Positions 1-11,577 of a stretch of 64,000 nucleotides of DNA are shown piece by piece. The stretch spans positions 38,912,894 through 38,976,893 of the forward strand of contig CM020618.1 in assembly GCA_009829735.1 (NCBI GenBank), given 5' to 3'. The first letter of the stretch is position 1. Each line of letters starts with the position of its first letter. Position numbers and translations under genes: made by a program. This DNA comes from Pyropia yezoensis. Its lineage: Eukaryota > Rhodophyta > Bangiophyceae > Bangiales > Bangiaceae. The notes beneath the pieces are model-generated. The model worked only from the letters and a program-made list of their open reading frames with translations. It was not told the origin of the DNA and searched no databases.

Positions 1-48
1 GTCACCAAGCCCTGCAGCGTTTTTTTTTGTTTTTTTTTCTTGGCCCCA

Positions 49-984
49 ATGGCTTCCCTTTGCCGCGGCGTAAGGGCAGCCGCTGTTGCGACAGTCGCCG
101 TGCTGCTGTTGCTGCCCCTCACCCCGTCCGCGGCGTCGGTCGCCCCGTTGACGGCGGCGCGCGGCCCCGCGGCGCCCACCTCGGATGTGCTGACGGGTGC
201 GCAGGCGCCCGGCGGGGCGGCGGCCGCCCGCCTCGGCCCCACCGCCCTGTCCGCCACCTACACGCGGGTGGTGGGCGCGACGGGCGCCAAGTGCCCGCCC
301 TCCCTCGTGCTGGGCCCCGCGGTGGCCGTCGGGGAGGTCCCCCCCGTAGTGGGCACCCTCACCCCCGGCGTTGCCATTGCCGAGCGCCCCGCCCCCGCCG
401 GCGGCACCGCCCCCGCCCCGTGTACCGGCGGCGGGCTGGTCGCCATTGATGCGGTGGCGCTCTTTTCCCCCGTCGTGCAGGACGCACTGGGCGTGCCTGC
501 CGCGCTGCAGCGCGTCCTCCAGACGGTGCTGGCGGTGCGGCAGCTGGTGTGGTCTGACGTGGTCGGCCTCAACCTGAGCTCCTGGTCGTGCGGGGGGGGG
601 GGGGGGCGCCCCGGCTGGCCGCCCAACGTGCACGCCCTGTTTGGGGACAAGCCGGCGGTGTTTGGGTGGCCGGGCAACGGCACCGTCCGGCTGGCCGCGG
701 GCGACCGCAACTTCATTGTCGTCAATGGCACTCACGTGACGTGCCTGATGCGCGCGCCGCCAATGGCGGTGGGCCCGCCGCCAGTGGGCGCCGCGGCGTC
801 CCACCTCGCCGCGCGGAGGGGACAGATGGCGCCGGCGGTGATGCCCGTGCGGACGTTGCCCTCGACGGACTCGCAGGCCGCGGCGTCGACGTTGGCGTGC
901 GGGGACCCGGTGCCGCAATCAAAGACGCTGGCGCCACAGCCCGAGTATACGGTGCAGATGCCAGGGCCGCCTTTGTTTCTATGA
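49..984 (+). CDS. Secreted or surface protein of unknown function
   Basis: One open frame of 311 residues. I start at the ATG at 49, because the open frame further upstream relies on a TTG. The first 30 residues form a classic signal peptide: a short basic start, a Val/Leu-rich core (about residues 10-24) and an Ala/Ser cleavage region. The mature part is rich in Ala, Pro and Gly and has several Cys. It has three N-glycosylation sequons (NLSS, NGTV, NGTH), which fits a secreted or cell-wall location. A run of about 14 G at 593-606 lies inside the frame, so a one-base length error there would change the C-terminal half. I recognise no family. The reading is supported by signal peptide, sequons and length only. 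Confidence 0.6.
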   Translation: MASLCRGVRAAAVATVAVLLLLPLTPSAASVAPLTAARGPAAPTSDVLTGAQAPGGAAAARLGPTALSATYTRVVGATGAKCPPSLVLGPAVAVGEVPPVVGTLTPGVAIAERPAPAGGTAPAPCTGGGLVAIDAVALFSPVVQDALGVPAALQRVLQTVLAVRQLVWSDVVGLNLSSWSCGGGGGRPGWPPNVHALFGDKPAVFGWPGNGTVRLAAGDRNFIVVNGTHVTCLMRAPPMAVGPPPVGAAASHLAARRGQMAPAVMPVRTLPSTDSQAAASTLACGDPVPQSKTLAPQPEYTVQMPGPPLFL

Positions 985-1521
985 CCAACGCCGCCGCCCC
1001 CTCTCGCGCCGCCGCTGCACGCTCTACCCGTTCCGCTATGTCCTGCGCGGCGCACCTCCACATTGGCTGTTCTTTCGCAGGCTCTACATATGACAATAGC
1101 CCCCTTTTTGGAGCAACATAGAAGTGTACGGGCACCGGCGTGATTGTGGCTTTAAGAGCCTCTTCGACTCGGTGATGAGACGATGGAGGATAGACAGTCG
1201 GGCTGTTGAACGGGCGCAGTCCTTCTCTTTGTGAATGACTACGTACGCATCATCGTGCGCTCGTCGCTGTACAAGAGAAGCTGATGCTGGCAGCACACGC
1301 ACGCTGGCTTGCCCTAGCACCCCCCCCCCCCCCCCCCCCTTGTTGGCAACCCCGGCACCAACTTCGCAAAATGGCAGCGGTAAGAAAATGCTATGCCAGC
1401 AGGCGTGCTCTTTGGCAGTAGACAAGCCCCAGAGACACGTGCATCAGCCAGCGCGCACGGAAAACCCGTCAGCAGGCGGCGTGCTCCCCCCCCCCCCCCC
1501 CTCCCCCCCACTCTTGCATTA

Positions 1522-2411
1522 TCAACTCACCAGGGACGCTTCCCTTGCTCGCCGAACCTCTGCAGCAAGCACCGCCAGCGCCCGGTGCACCCCGGGGTGC
1601 TCATCCGACCCAGAGTCTATGGCGACCGCGTGGAGCGCCCGCACTGGCAGGTCATCGACGCGCAGTCGCCTCACATACTCGCCAGTCGCCTGCGGTGGTG
1701 CGCCGTCGGGGATCCGGTTGATGGCCAGCACCAGCGGCACGTCGGGAAAGATGGTCGTCTTGGCTGCCCGGTCGCCGATGAAAAGACGGCGCAGGTCGGT
1801 GGCCGCGGCCGCAAAGGAGGAGGGAGACGATGCATCGAGTGTGTAAATGCTGCACCACCAAACATGGAAAGGGGCAGACAGCTCAGCGATGCACAAGTGC
1901 CCAAGCATCAGAACCGTCAGTGGCCGGGCGGAGGCACGTTGCCATCACAAACACGAGCTTATAAACGAACAAAGCGACGATCACTGCCATGTCACTCGCC
2001 AGCGAGACGCTGCACGCAGAGAGAAACGACACGCAGAACAGCATGCCAGGCGCACCCAACGTACACAGCAGTGGCAGATAGCCCGTTTTTCCTAAAAACC
2101 GCGTGCATCTGGTCCAGCGCACCGACGTCCATCATGTCAAGCAGCAGCCCCCGAACGGTCAGCCGCCGAATCGTGACGCCGCTCCCGTCAACGGCAGCGC
2201 TGGCCTTTACGCCGTGTCCCTTCCCAGTCCTCGGTGGTGCACCCCCGTTCCCGCCACCGCCGCCGGCGCCACCTTTGCCGCTCTCCTCTGCAGCGACTGC
2301 CAGCGCGTGCAAGAGAGACGTGCACCCCGCGCCCGGACGGCCAAGAAGCACAACCGACGAGGCAACGGGAGGGGCCGGGCGCTTGCCCATGGTCGGCATG
2401 CACGCGCCCAT
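1522..2411 (-). CDS. ARF/ARL-like small GTPase with degenerate P-loop, two exons
   Basis: Exon 1 is 2411-2065 and exon 2 is 1849-1522; the 215-bp intron (2064-1850) starts GTACGT and ends GCAG. The join gives 224 residues with the ARF layout: P-loop GRPGAGCTS (residues 24-32), a DVG motif at 95-97 followed by an FRKNG stretch, then IYTLDAS as in the ARF strand before helix 3, and NRIPD (160-164) in place of NKxD. Known ARF/ARL proteins and SR-beta need the P-loop lysine for nucleotide binding; here it is Cys30, and the NKxD lysine is Arg161. A Gly-rich insertion sits at about 46-60. The annotated stop lies just after a strong donor (CTG|GTGAGT near 1530), so a further 3' exon is possible. SR-beta is the main alternative identity. 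Confidence 0.6.
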
Positions 2412-3766
2412 GACTGGAAATTGCCGGCGAGCACGAGCCGACGACGACGCGCGTGGATGACGGGGAAGCGACCGATTCAGTCAGTAGCGCCGTGCTCACC
2501 CGAGGCGCGGAACCCGGTGCTCCCACGACGGGAAACGAGCAGGATGATGCCTGCGTCACCTCTCTGCCACTCTAATGGCCTCAGCGGCACGGGCAGCCCA
2601 CCCCTCCGCACGACGCACGTTCAGCAAGAGAGAAGATCCCCGACAGGATCCGGTACACGTACGACGGCAGGGGAACAGGATCGTCCGCCCGTCCAGCGGG
2701 AATCGCGCCGCGGCGGACGAGTGCGCCCCCCCGGCCTCGGAAGCTCTCGCCGCATCGAACCACAGCAGAGCGCGCCCACTGCAGAGGCACCACCTTCACC
2801 GGATGAGCCGCGACGTGGGGCACGCGCGGGCAGCAGCCGCTGCGCGGCACCCTCACAGGGGGTGACACGGCACCAGCCACACGCGGGTCCAGGGTGGGTG
2901 GGAGGGGTGGGCGCAGCTTGCAGGAGGCCGGACGACGGCGCCGCCAGAGTTGCTGCACCCGCACGGTGCGAAGGCCGCCAAACCCACAGTGATGCCAGCC
3001 TGCAACACGAGCGAGAGGGGGGGCTGGGCAGGATGTCGTCGCCAGCCTGCCACGCCAGCCGCGGGGGGGGGGTCGTGCCTATGTACCGGGCGAGCAGTTC
3101 CTCCTCGGCAGGACTGCCAGTGTCCCAGTGGGAGGAAAGGCGATCGCTGCCGGGCCTTCGGCGGCCGTCCGCACACCAGGCGGCACCAGCGATTGGGCCC
3201 CACAGCTGGTCCCTCCTGCAGCAATCCTGCTCGGCGGGCCCGGGCCTGTGGGCGCCCAGAGGCCGGCCCCGAGGGTGCACAGTGAGGTCGGAGGTGACAG
3301 GCCAGGCACGGGAGGTGTCGTGTTCTTTGCAGCGCGTCCCTTCCGGTAGTGCAACGCGATGCTTGGAGAGACCTCGACCAACTCGGTTGGTTGAGTGAGG
3401 GAGCGGTCGCGCAGGTGCCTGGCGCGAGCATCTCGTTTTCGTCCGCGCTGCACAGGTGGCGGGTGGGCTCTACGACTGGTGGCTGTCGGTCAGAAAGTAT
3501 CCGGAGCTGCCACGTGGGTCGCTGCGGTGCGACCAGCGGTGGGTGCTTGCGAGAGAGGGAGTTTCGCTGTCGAATATGCAACCTGCGGAGGAGGTCGTCC
3601 ACTCACTCTCCCGCCGCCCGGGCCAGCACATCCAAACGACACAAAAGCCAGACAGGAGACAGCGGACTCTATTTTTACGCAGGGACTCGCACCACAAAAC
3701 CAAAATTGCTATCAGTGAGCAAGTACAGTTTCCACATGCGTCTTCTCTTCACAGCGCTCAAACGCG
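2412..3766. other. Stretch without a recognisable gene
   Basis: Upstream flank of the minus-strand GTPase. The sequence is GC-rich and therefore open in several frames on both strands, but no frame shows domain-like composition and they contradict each other. A promoter for the GTPase and a 5' exon could lie here; neither can be pointed to. Confidence 0.3.
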
Positions 3767-3861
3767 GCTCCCTGCAGAGCACAAGCTGGTGCTATATTAT
3801 TGGTAGCACCAGCTTGTGCTCTGCAAAATAATGTAGCACCAGCTTGTGCTCTGCAGGGAGC
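3767..3861. repeat. Compact foldback element with three copies of one arm
   Basis: A 28-bp left arm (3767-3794) is the exact reverse complement of the right arm (3834-3861). Between them a third copy (3804-3824) repeats 21 bp of the right arm in direct orientation. The spacers are A/T-rich and about 9 bp each. It can fold into a perfect long hairpin or a shorter alternative one. It resembles a miniature inverted-repeat element, but no target duplication is evident. Confidence 0.8.
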
Positions 3862-6508
3862 TATATTGTGTACTATTCCTGGTGGAGGTAGCGATGCCGT
3901 TGCAGCTCGCCTGTGCAGTACGCACTGTAAATAGTTCTGTGTGCCTCATTGCACCTTGGTGCGTGCGTCGGTGCATGAGCGCTAGACCTGGCTTAACGGT
4001 TGGCACATGTATTGGAATCTCACACGCACATCCATCAGCTTTGCTTCTTGGCGTGCGTGTAGGCTTGACATTTTCTCACCCTTTCGCGTTCAGAAGTATG
4101 GGGAGACTTTACGTGGGGGCTCGCCTGTTGAGTGGGGGTAAGTCGGTGTAGTAAAGATGGTGTGTATTGCTGCCCCAACCACCGCTGCAGGCGCTCCACC
4201 CTCCTCATATACTCACTGGGGCTCACCACCAGCCCCCTCAAACAATGCATCCCTCCCGGAGCCAACAGCCCCTCCAGACGGTCCCTCGCGCTCACGGACG
4301 TCCCCACTCCCGGCGTCTCCCCCCACGCCGGTATCCCCTTTGTCCCTGGGCCAGCGTCGCCCGGGGCAGTTCGCCCGCTGCACGGCCTCGCCCCAGTTCC
4401 CCGCGGGCCCCCTCCCCCTCCACGGTCACCACAACGGCACCGTCACCGGCGCTCCCCCGTCAACCACGCTGCGTCGCTGCCGCGGGCGCGCCGTTCGTCC
4501 CGGCCGCCCCGCGACCACCTTCGCCTTGCCCCGCTCACCGGGGCGGCCCAGCTTGTCCTTCCCCCGTAGTCCCGCTGCGGGCAGGGACGCGCTGTTCGTC
4601 TTGGGCGCCCCCACGGCCGCCTCCCCCCCTTGACCTTCCGCGGCCGTGCGGTCGGGGTGTTGCCTGAGGCGCCCCGACCGCGCGTGGCCAGCGACGGCCG
4701 CCAGCCACCTGTTGTCGCGCCTGCCGCCGGCGCCCCCTCGCCCAGCAGCAATGGTGCCCCCTCACCGCAGCCCAGGCGCCACGATCAGTGGGTGTCGGCC
4801 CCCGCCCCGTTGGACACATTAGGCCAACCATTGCCGCCGGCACTGCCCGCCCTGCCGTGGGCCGACCGCCAGCGCCAGTGCCGCCCGTCGCGGGACGGGC
4901 TAACCGCCAACGCCAGTGTTGGCGCGCCCCCCCGACTCCCTCCCGGGGGCCGCCTCCCCCGTGGCCAGCCGGCCACGGCTGCAGCACCCCCCCCTCCCCG
5001 TGCTGCCCCCCGGTGGCCCTGTTAGGCAGCCGTGCAATTGCACGGCGCCTTCCCAGACACCAGGGGACAATCACAGCGGGGGCATGAACCCTTGTTCGGT
5101 AGGGAATCCCGGTCGGCTTCCCGCTCAACATCGCCCACCTGGCAGCGCAGCAGACGTCACACCAACGCTGGCGCGTCACTGACCTCGACCAGCCAGTGGC
5201 CTATCCCTGGAAAATCAGCAGTTTGTGCCCACGCGCGCGCGCTGCGCATACTGCGCGCCTGTGTTCGATGAGTCGTCCGACTCGGAAAGGGGATGCAAGT
5301 GCTCGAGCAGCACGACTCCTGTGCTCCGCGGGGGAAAAACTCGCTCGGACGGGCCGTGGTAGGACGCTGATAAGAAAGGAAATAGGGCACACGGCGCAGG
5401 TATGCTGAAGGCGTGCGCACCAGCCACCGTTAGGCCGCAAAGATCCCTGTGTGGGCGTTACCGCCAATTGGGTCGGAGTGTGGGTGGGCAAGCTGCGCAG
5501 AGCGCCCGTCCTTCGCTCCACCCTTCTGCCGTCCTCCTATCCGTCTTTGATCCCCCTCGGACGTGGTGACCCGCCAGCCGCCATTGACACGGCAGAGTAA
5601 AAGAAAAAAAGAGGCAGGCGGTCGAGGCGGCGGGCCCATCAGACGGCAACAAACGCGGCGCGTTCCATTACACATCAATATAGTCACAGCGCGCGCTGGA
5701 TTCCGCAATCGCCGTGTCAGCTGGCGGCCCGCCCCCCAAGGAAGAAAAACCCAACAGCCGGGGTGAGCGCGCTTCCTCCTCGCTCGGGGGCCCATGTTTG
5801 TCTTCGGGACCCGCTCTGAGAGCCGCCGGAGGAGGGAAGCGGCGCACCAGCGAGTCCAAGATCGAGAAAAGTGGCCTCCCTTTACGCTTCCTCTCCTGGG
5901 CCCGTCAAATCGAGCCCAACACCCACCTGCTACAAAGAAAGCAAAAGAGCATGCTCTCGGCGACGGCGCTTTGGCCCATAATAATCCGAACATCACCATC
6001 GCCTTTCCTTCCCCCCCCCCCACGCCATCTGCGCCGTTCCTCCCCCTCCCACCACACTCCGGTCGGCCCTCCCTGCCAGCATGGCACACCTCGTACCCCA
6101 ACCGACAATCATTGGCGCGCCGTGATGATTGCGAGCGCCCGTGTCAGCGGTTTGGCAGCAGCTCGGCTCGGCCGACCGTCGTGCCGGGGCGAGTCCTCGT
6201 CGGTGGCGGCAACGGCAACTGCCTGACGCAGTAGTCCGTGGCGTTGCGACGGCTGCGTCGATTGGCAGTGCCGGCGGGCGCTGCGTGTGGGGCAGCCCTA
6301 CGGCGGCCGACCCCGCAGCCGCTACGTCTGCGCTGTGCCCCGTCATGTGCCCCGACGGAGAAACCGCAGGGCGGGTCATCCGCAGCGGTGACGTCTGGGT
6401 GCCACCGTCCTGCCCACCTCTGCCCGAGGCGTCGTGACGACCAGCCTGTTTTGGTGGACGCCACCTCCGTTGTGCCCGCGCGCTCCCACCCCCCCCGTCG
6501 TGTGCGGA
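3862..6508. other. Intergenic stretch, no gene recognised
   Basis: Long GC-rich sequence with many overlapping open frames of Pro/Arg/Gly-rich composition. The only piece that looks protein-like is a minus-strand frame at about 4307-4035 with a charged segment (PSEYMRRVERLQRWLG); it could be an exon, but I cannot place it in a family or join it to neighbours. Nothing else is supported before the transporter start. Confidence 0.3.
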
Positions 6509-9500
6509 ATGCGTATGCCCTGGACCTGGGCCGCGCCCTTGGCGTCGCCGTTAGTGGTGATAGTGGTGATCGTCATGTCGGTGGCGGCGGCGGCCGCCAC
6601 GATGCCCCCAGCCGCTGCGGCCGTTGGTGGTTCACTGTTGGTGCCACGCGTTGGGATGGAGACCATTGACGCTGATGCGCTGGTGGCCATACTGCAGCAG
6701 TTGCGGAACCATGAACAGGCCCTGGACGCGTCGTTTTTGGGGCTCTGTGGCATCCTGGTCTTTCTGATGCAAACAGGATTCGCGATGCTGACGGCAGGGT
6801 GCGTGCGGGGAAGTTTCATCGCGTCGACCGGTGGGCTGGCGGTGAGAGTGGGGAGGCTCGGAAGCGGGGGCGTGGGCGGGAGCGAGGGAGGGTGCGAGTG
6901 GAAGAGAGTGCATGCGATGGGGTGTCTGTAGGTTGGCGCGTGTTATCCGGGGGCTGGCGTGCGTTCAGCCATGCGAGGGGTCGTGGTGTTATACTAACCT
7001 GTTGGGCCCATCGTCATCCACTGCGGGTATCTATTGGCTGGTTGCGCGCTCTGCCGTGGCTGACGCGCAGGTCTGTGCGCTCCAAGAATGTCCAATCCTT
7101 GCTTTTCAAGAACCTCATCGATTGCTGTACTGGCGCCGTGGCTTTCTACCTGTTCGGGTACGCCACATGTGCTTCTACCCTTGCTTCGTCTGTGATGTCG
7201 TCATCTTTGTCTTTTGTCTGCTGTTTCTTTGGTCTTCTCTTTTTTCCACCGTCCAAGCGCTCTCCCATTAGTTGTAGTCTGCGGTAGCGCGCTCGAGCTT
7301 TGTGGCACCGTGGAGCGCGGCTTGGGACGCAATTTTCCATGGGACTGCGTGCGTTGGTTACTTGCTTGTTTCTTGTTGTCATCCTGCTGGTTGCGCTCGT
7401 GTCGTTGTCGAGGTACCATGTGGCTTACTTCCTCGCTGGTTGCTTGTTCTCATCTTATTGTTTACGCCCTGGTCGTTATCACGGCTGTCCTGTGCTTCCC
7501 ACGTATCTCTGTGCCGTAGGTTTGGCTTGGCATATGGAGCAAGCGGGAACGGCTTTTTGAGCTACTCCCAATTCGCGCTGTCGAACGTGGACGTCGCTAC
7601 TTCCAGAGACTTCTTCTTCCAATGGGCCGTTTCAGCGGCGGCCAGCACCATTGTGAGCGGTGCTATTGCTGAGCGTGCTGCAGTACACGCTTATCTGCTG
7701 TACTCGTTGGTCATCACAGGGTTCTTGTACCCAGTTGTGGCGCATGCTGTATGTTTTCTCTCAGCTTGATCATGCCTGGCTCCTCAGTGACGCTATTGGG
7801 CTGCGTCCCAAGCAAGACTTGGCCTGTGACCCGCAGGTTGTACTATCACTGCATGTGAGGTGTAGGGGAGGAGAGAGAGCGTGCACCAGGGGTCTGCTGA
7901 CTGAAGACCAACTCGTGCGTCCCTACTGCTTCTGTGTGTCCTTGGCTGTTGACTGCTGCTTGTGCTGCTTTTGGGCTCTACCAACAGGTGTGGGACACCA
8001 AAGGCTGGCTGTCTGCCCACAACGTGAGCCCTCTACTTGGTAGTGGCATGATTGACTTTGCCGGCAGCTCGATTGTGCACGTAGTGGGCGGTCTCAGCGG
8101 CTTGTGGGGCGCGCTGATCGTGGGCCCAAGAACTGGGCGTTTCGTGAACGGCGTAGCAACGCCTTTTCCCGGTCACAATGTGGCGCTGATTGTGCTTGGA
8201 TGGTACGAGTTACGCATATGTGTCTGTCTCGATTCGGAGGACCTTCCATCATTTCCTAGGCTCGTCATGGATGTATCATTCGTTGGGTTTCGATACAGTG
8301 TGCTAATGAACTGGACCGTCGCTCGCGCCACTGGTTGCCAAGCATGTTTTTTGTTGCTCTCCTCCTGGACAGTCTTCTGTTGTGGACAGGATGGTTCGGG
8401 TTTGTACGTTGGGCAGTCTATTGGATTCGCTGTTGTTGGCGGCCGTCTTGGAGTGGCCGGACTGGTGATGTTTTGCCTTGTCAGCCGCTGTGATGTGACC
8501 CCTCGCTGGATGTACCCCTGACCTTCCTCTTCATTTGAGCTTGGATGCGTTTCTGTTTGACTGAACCGACCGTCGTTCCGCTCATTCCTTGGGGATCCTT
8601 TTCCTCTATCTTCAGAACGCTGGCGCCATGCTCAGGGTATCAACACCGGTGCCGCATGAGCTCTTTGGCGGCACCGTCGCCGTCCTTTCGACAGGCGAAT
8701 CCGTGCTGTTCTCACCCACGCTCGCCGTCAAGCATACCTTAGTGTCTACGACACTGGGAGCCACCGGCGCTGCGCTTTCAGGTCTGGTTCTTTCGAAGGT
8801 CATGATCAAGGTCTTTGATGTGTGCTTCATTGTCAACTGCCTGCTTGGGTACGTCATCTATTGCGCGGTTGTATTGTGCGTCGACCTCTGTATGGAGTGC
8901 CGCAAGCTATCTATCATGAGCACCAAGCCCGCTGCTTTGTAGCGTGACCTTTCTGCTTATTGGTCTGCACGAGTTTGATTGCTTGTTCTGGCACTGACTG
9001 CGGCTCCCGTGCTCCTATAATTGGTGGCGACGGCTTCCCCATCTCCTTCTGTCGTTCCATTGTTCCTCATGTCAGTGGTCTGGTATCCATCACGGCAGGC
9101 GCTGCCACCATGGAACCCTACGCGGCTCTTCTTGTCGGGGCATTCGGTGCCCTGGTGTACACGGGTACCTCCCGCGCGATGACGTACTTCGAAGTAGATG
9201 ACCCCGTGGATGGCACTGGGGTTCACTTGGGCTGTGGTCTGTGGGGCACCCTGTCCGTCGGCTTCTTCAGCACAGAACGGCTGCAAGCCATCGCGGGCTT
9301 CAACCACACCCATTATGGTCTCGCCTACGGCGGTGGCGGCAGGCTGCTCCTCTGCCAGGTCATTGGGATCGCTGTCATTGGTGCCATGGTGACCGTGACA
9401 ATCGCCCCCTTGTTCCTCCTCCTCCGCGCGTTTGGCATCTTGCGCGTGACGGCTGATCAGGAGGAAGCGGGCATTGACGAGATCTGTCATGGCGGCGCGG

Positions 9501-9967
9501 CCTATCCCGAAGATGTGCGGCCGTGGGACACCATCGTCCGGGAGAACTCCCTTGAGTCGCCCACCTCGCCGTCCACGGTGGTGTTGCCCGGCCAAGGGTC
9601 TCTTGACCCCGACGCCATCGATTCACTAATGGGTTCGGACAAGTCGCACACCGGGTCGTTCAGGCCCGCCGGGCGAGCGCAGGGCCCCCGCTTCGCGACG
9701 ACCGGCTCACGGAGCATGCAGCCCACCGGGGGTGATGGCCCGTTGGCGTCCTCTGCCGCGCGCCCCCTCGCAGCAGTGGTCGACGCAGATGCGACGGAGG
9801 CGCCCGCCCTGCGGTTGTCCCGGTCTGCCGACCCGTCGCGGTGGCGGAGCGAGTCAGGGCGGCAGCACGGGCGGGCGGTGGCGGAGTTGCCGCGGCGGAG
9901 CAGCGAGGGCGCGCGCTCCACCGTGTCGGTGCTCGCCACCGTGCCCGATGCGGAGCTCCCGTGGTGA
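6509..9967 (+). CDS. AMT: Ammonium transporter, AMT family, seven exons
   Basis: Exons: 6509-6798, 7071-7157, 7520-7748, 7988-8202, 8373-8403, 8616-8848, 9076-9967. All junctions keep phase and give 658 residues. AMT proteins move ammonium across the plasma membrane through 11 helices. Joined exons restore family motifs: AGSVRSKN across intron 1, GAIAER, the signature DFAGSSIVHVVGG carrying the first pore histidine, GWFGFNAG across intron 5, GLVSITAG across intron 6, and GVHLGCGLWG with the second pore histidine. The start ATG gives a hydrophobic N-terminus like a signal sequence. The cytosolic C-tail is long (over 170 residues) and rich in Ser, Arg and Pro, unlike the short tails of most AMT1 proteins. 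Exon 5 is only 31 nt. Donors are mostly GTACG or GTGCG. Confidence 0.93.
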
Positions 9968-10590
9968 TGGCTGCCGATTAAGGGGGGCGGAGTGGCTGCA
10001 GGGGGGGGGGGTGGGGAGGTGCTGGGAGAGATGCGGTGGGTAGCGTGGGCGCTGGCCAGGCTCACAGGTGTGTATGTTGAAACCGCACCTGACCAGCGTT
10101 TTCCCTCTCGCGGCGACCGCCGCTTGCACGCGGGCATCCCGGCGGCGGGGTAGCAGCCCCACACCCCGCGCTGCCTCCCCCGCCATGACAGTGGCGAAAA
10201 TCCCCTTGCTGTGACAACGACGCCGCCTGCTGCGCGCCGGCGGGACATCGCGCCCCCGGAGTGGCACCTGCCAGACGACTCGCCGCCACGCCCTCCGCGG
10301 TCGCTCTGCGCGAGAGCTAGCTGGCGGGGGGCAGCCGCGTTGCGGCAGAGCAATGTCAATGGGACAGAGATCAGCCGTCCCGCTCTCGCGACCCGTGTGC
10401 CGACCTCCCCTCAGCACCCCCCGTGGAATACAATGCAGCAACCCATTGCTGGCAGTCGTTCCACCACTTCCCCCCCACCTCTCCACCTTCCCCCCCACAC
10501 CGCCGCCCACCTGTCCCCCCCCGTTCTCCCCACCCCACCCCACCCACGCCTCTCTCCCCCGTCCTGTCCACCCCCCGCCCCCCCCCAAGC
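9968..10590. other. Intergenic, promoter side of the next gene
   Basis: 3' flank of the transporter followed by a strongly C-rich, pyrimidine-biased stretch (about 10460-10590) just before the next ATG. No TATA element or gene is evident. Confidence 0.4.
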
Positions 10591-11577
10591 ATGTCTGGCT
10601 ACACCAACGGCAGCATTATCCCGCTGGCGTCGCCGGCGGGCCAGGCCCTCCTCACCGCCGCCACCGCCGCGGGCACCTGCACGTACGGGCGGCTGGCGCC
10701 AGTGTGGGCGTCCCAGACGGGGCGCCGCCGCTGCGCGCTCCGCTCCGCGGCGGTGGTTCTCAACGCGCTGGCGGGGGTGGCCGCCTTTTCGGAAGACGCC
10801 TGGTTTAGTGGGGGTGGGGGGGGGGAAGACGAGGGCAACGGCCATGGTGGCAGTGACGGTGGTGGCGGCGGCGGCGGCGGGAACAGTGGCGCCAGCGGTG
10901 GCGGCGTCGGCGACGGCGGCGGTGACGGGAGTGGCACCGCTGGTAGCGGCGGTGGGGGGGGCGGCAGCGGTGAAGAGGGGGGCGGTAGCGTGCCACCGCG
11001 GCCAGCAGCAGCGGCCATGGCCGCCGCCGTGGCCGCGTCGGTCGGCCTCTCCGCCGACGCGGTCGACGCGGCGGGCATGACGCTGGCACAGCTGGGCGCC
11101 CTGCTGACGGCCGTGGCGGCGGCGGCCGGCGGCGGCGCGGCGCGCCCCGCGGGTGCCCCCCCCCCCTCCCCCACACCCCCCCCGACCTCCCGCGGTGGGT
11201 GCTGGCCCTTCCCTGCCCCCCTCTCCGTGACCGTCACCCCCGCCCGGGCAGCAGCAGTTGCAGGGGACGACAGGGACGACGAGGACGACGGCGGGTGGGC
11301 CGACTGGCCCGCCACCCTCCGCACCGCCGTCTGCGACGCGGACGCGGTGGTGGTCAACTACTGCATGCGGGCGGCCGGCCAGGGGGACCACCTGGGCGGC
11401 CACGTTGCGCCGGTGGGCGGCTGGGAGCCCGCGTCGGACCGGCTGCTGCTGCTCGACGTGTGGCCCGAAACCGGGCCGTGCTGGGTGACCACCCCGGCGC
11501 TGGCCGCCGCCGCGGCAACGGTGGACGGGCGGTCGGGGCGGGTGCGGGGGATGGTCGAGCTGCGGCTGGGGGGGTGA
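10591..11577 (+). CDS. Phytochelatin-synthase-like cysteine enzyme with Gly-rich insertion
   Basis: A single exon of 328 residues from the ATG at 10591. The N-terminal part has the phytochelatin synthase order PLASPAGQAL, then SQTGRRRC, then VVLNAL, which matches the Gln-to-Cys catalytic strand of the family. The C-terminal part has GQGDHLGGHVAPVGGW and LLLLDVW. The predicted triad is Cys48, His271 and Asp289; the His-Asp spacing of 18 equals that of plant enzymes (His162/Asp180 in Arabidopsis). Between Cys and His about 115 extra residues of Gly/Ser and Ala runs are inserted, encoded by GGC/GGT repeats. Known members make metal-binding phytochelatins from glutathione or cleave glutathione conjugates. 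The usual YCG around the nucleophile is RRC here, so substrate may differ. Plain peptidase activity is an alternative. Confidence 0.7.
   Translation: MSGYTNGSIIPLASPAGQALLTAATAAGTCTYGRLAPVWASQTGRRRCALRSAAVVLNALAGVAAFSEDAWFSGGGGGEDEGNGHGGSDGGGGGGGGNSGASGGGVGDGGGDGSGTAGSGGGGGGSGEEGGGSVPPRPAAAAMAAAVAASVGLSADAVDAAGMTLAQLGALLTAVAAAAGGGAARPAGAPPPSPTPPPTSRGGCWPFPAPLSVTVTPARAAAVAGDDRDDEDDGGWADWPATLRTAVCDADAVVVNYCMRAAGQGDHLGGHVAPVGGWEPASDRLLLLDVWPETGPCWVTTPALAAAAATVDGRSGRVRGMVELRLGG

Noticed and set aside
2103-3398. 431-codon open plus-strand frame
   Set aside because: Overlaps the GTPase exon on the other strand, has Arg/Pro/Ser-rich random composition and no domain; open because of GC content.
5430-6101. 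223-codon minus-strand frame before the ammonium transporter
   Set aside because: No domain or compositional sign of coding; overlaps several plus frames of similar quality in the promoter region.
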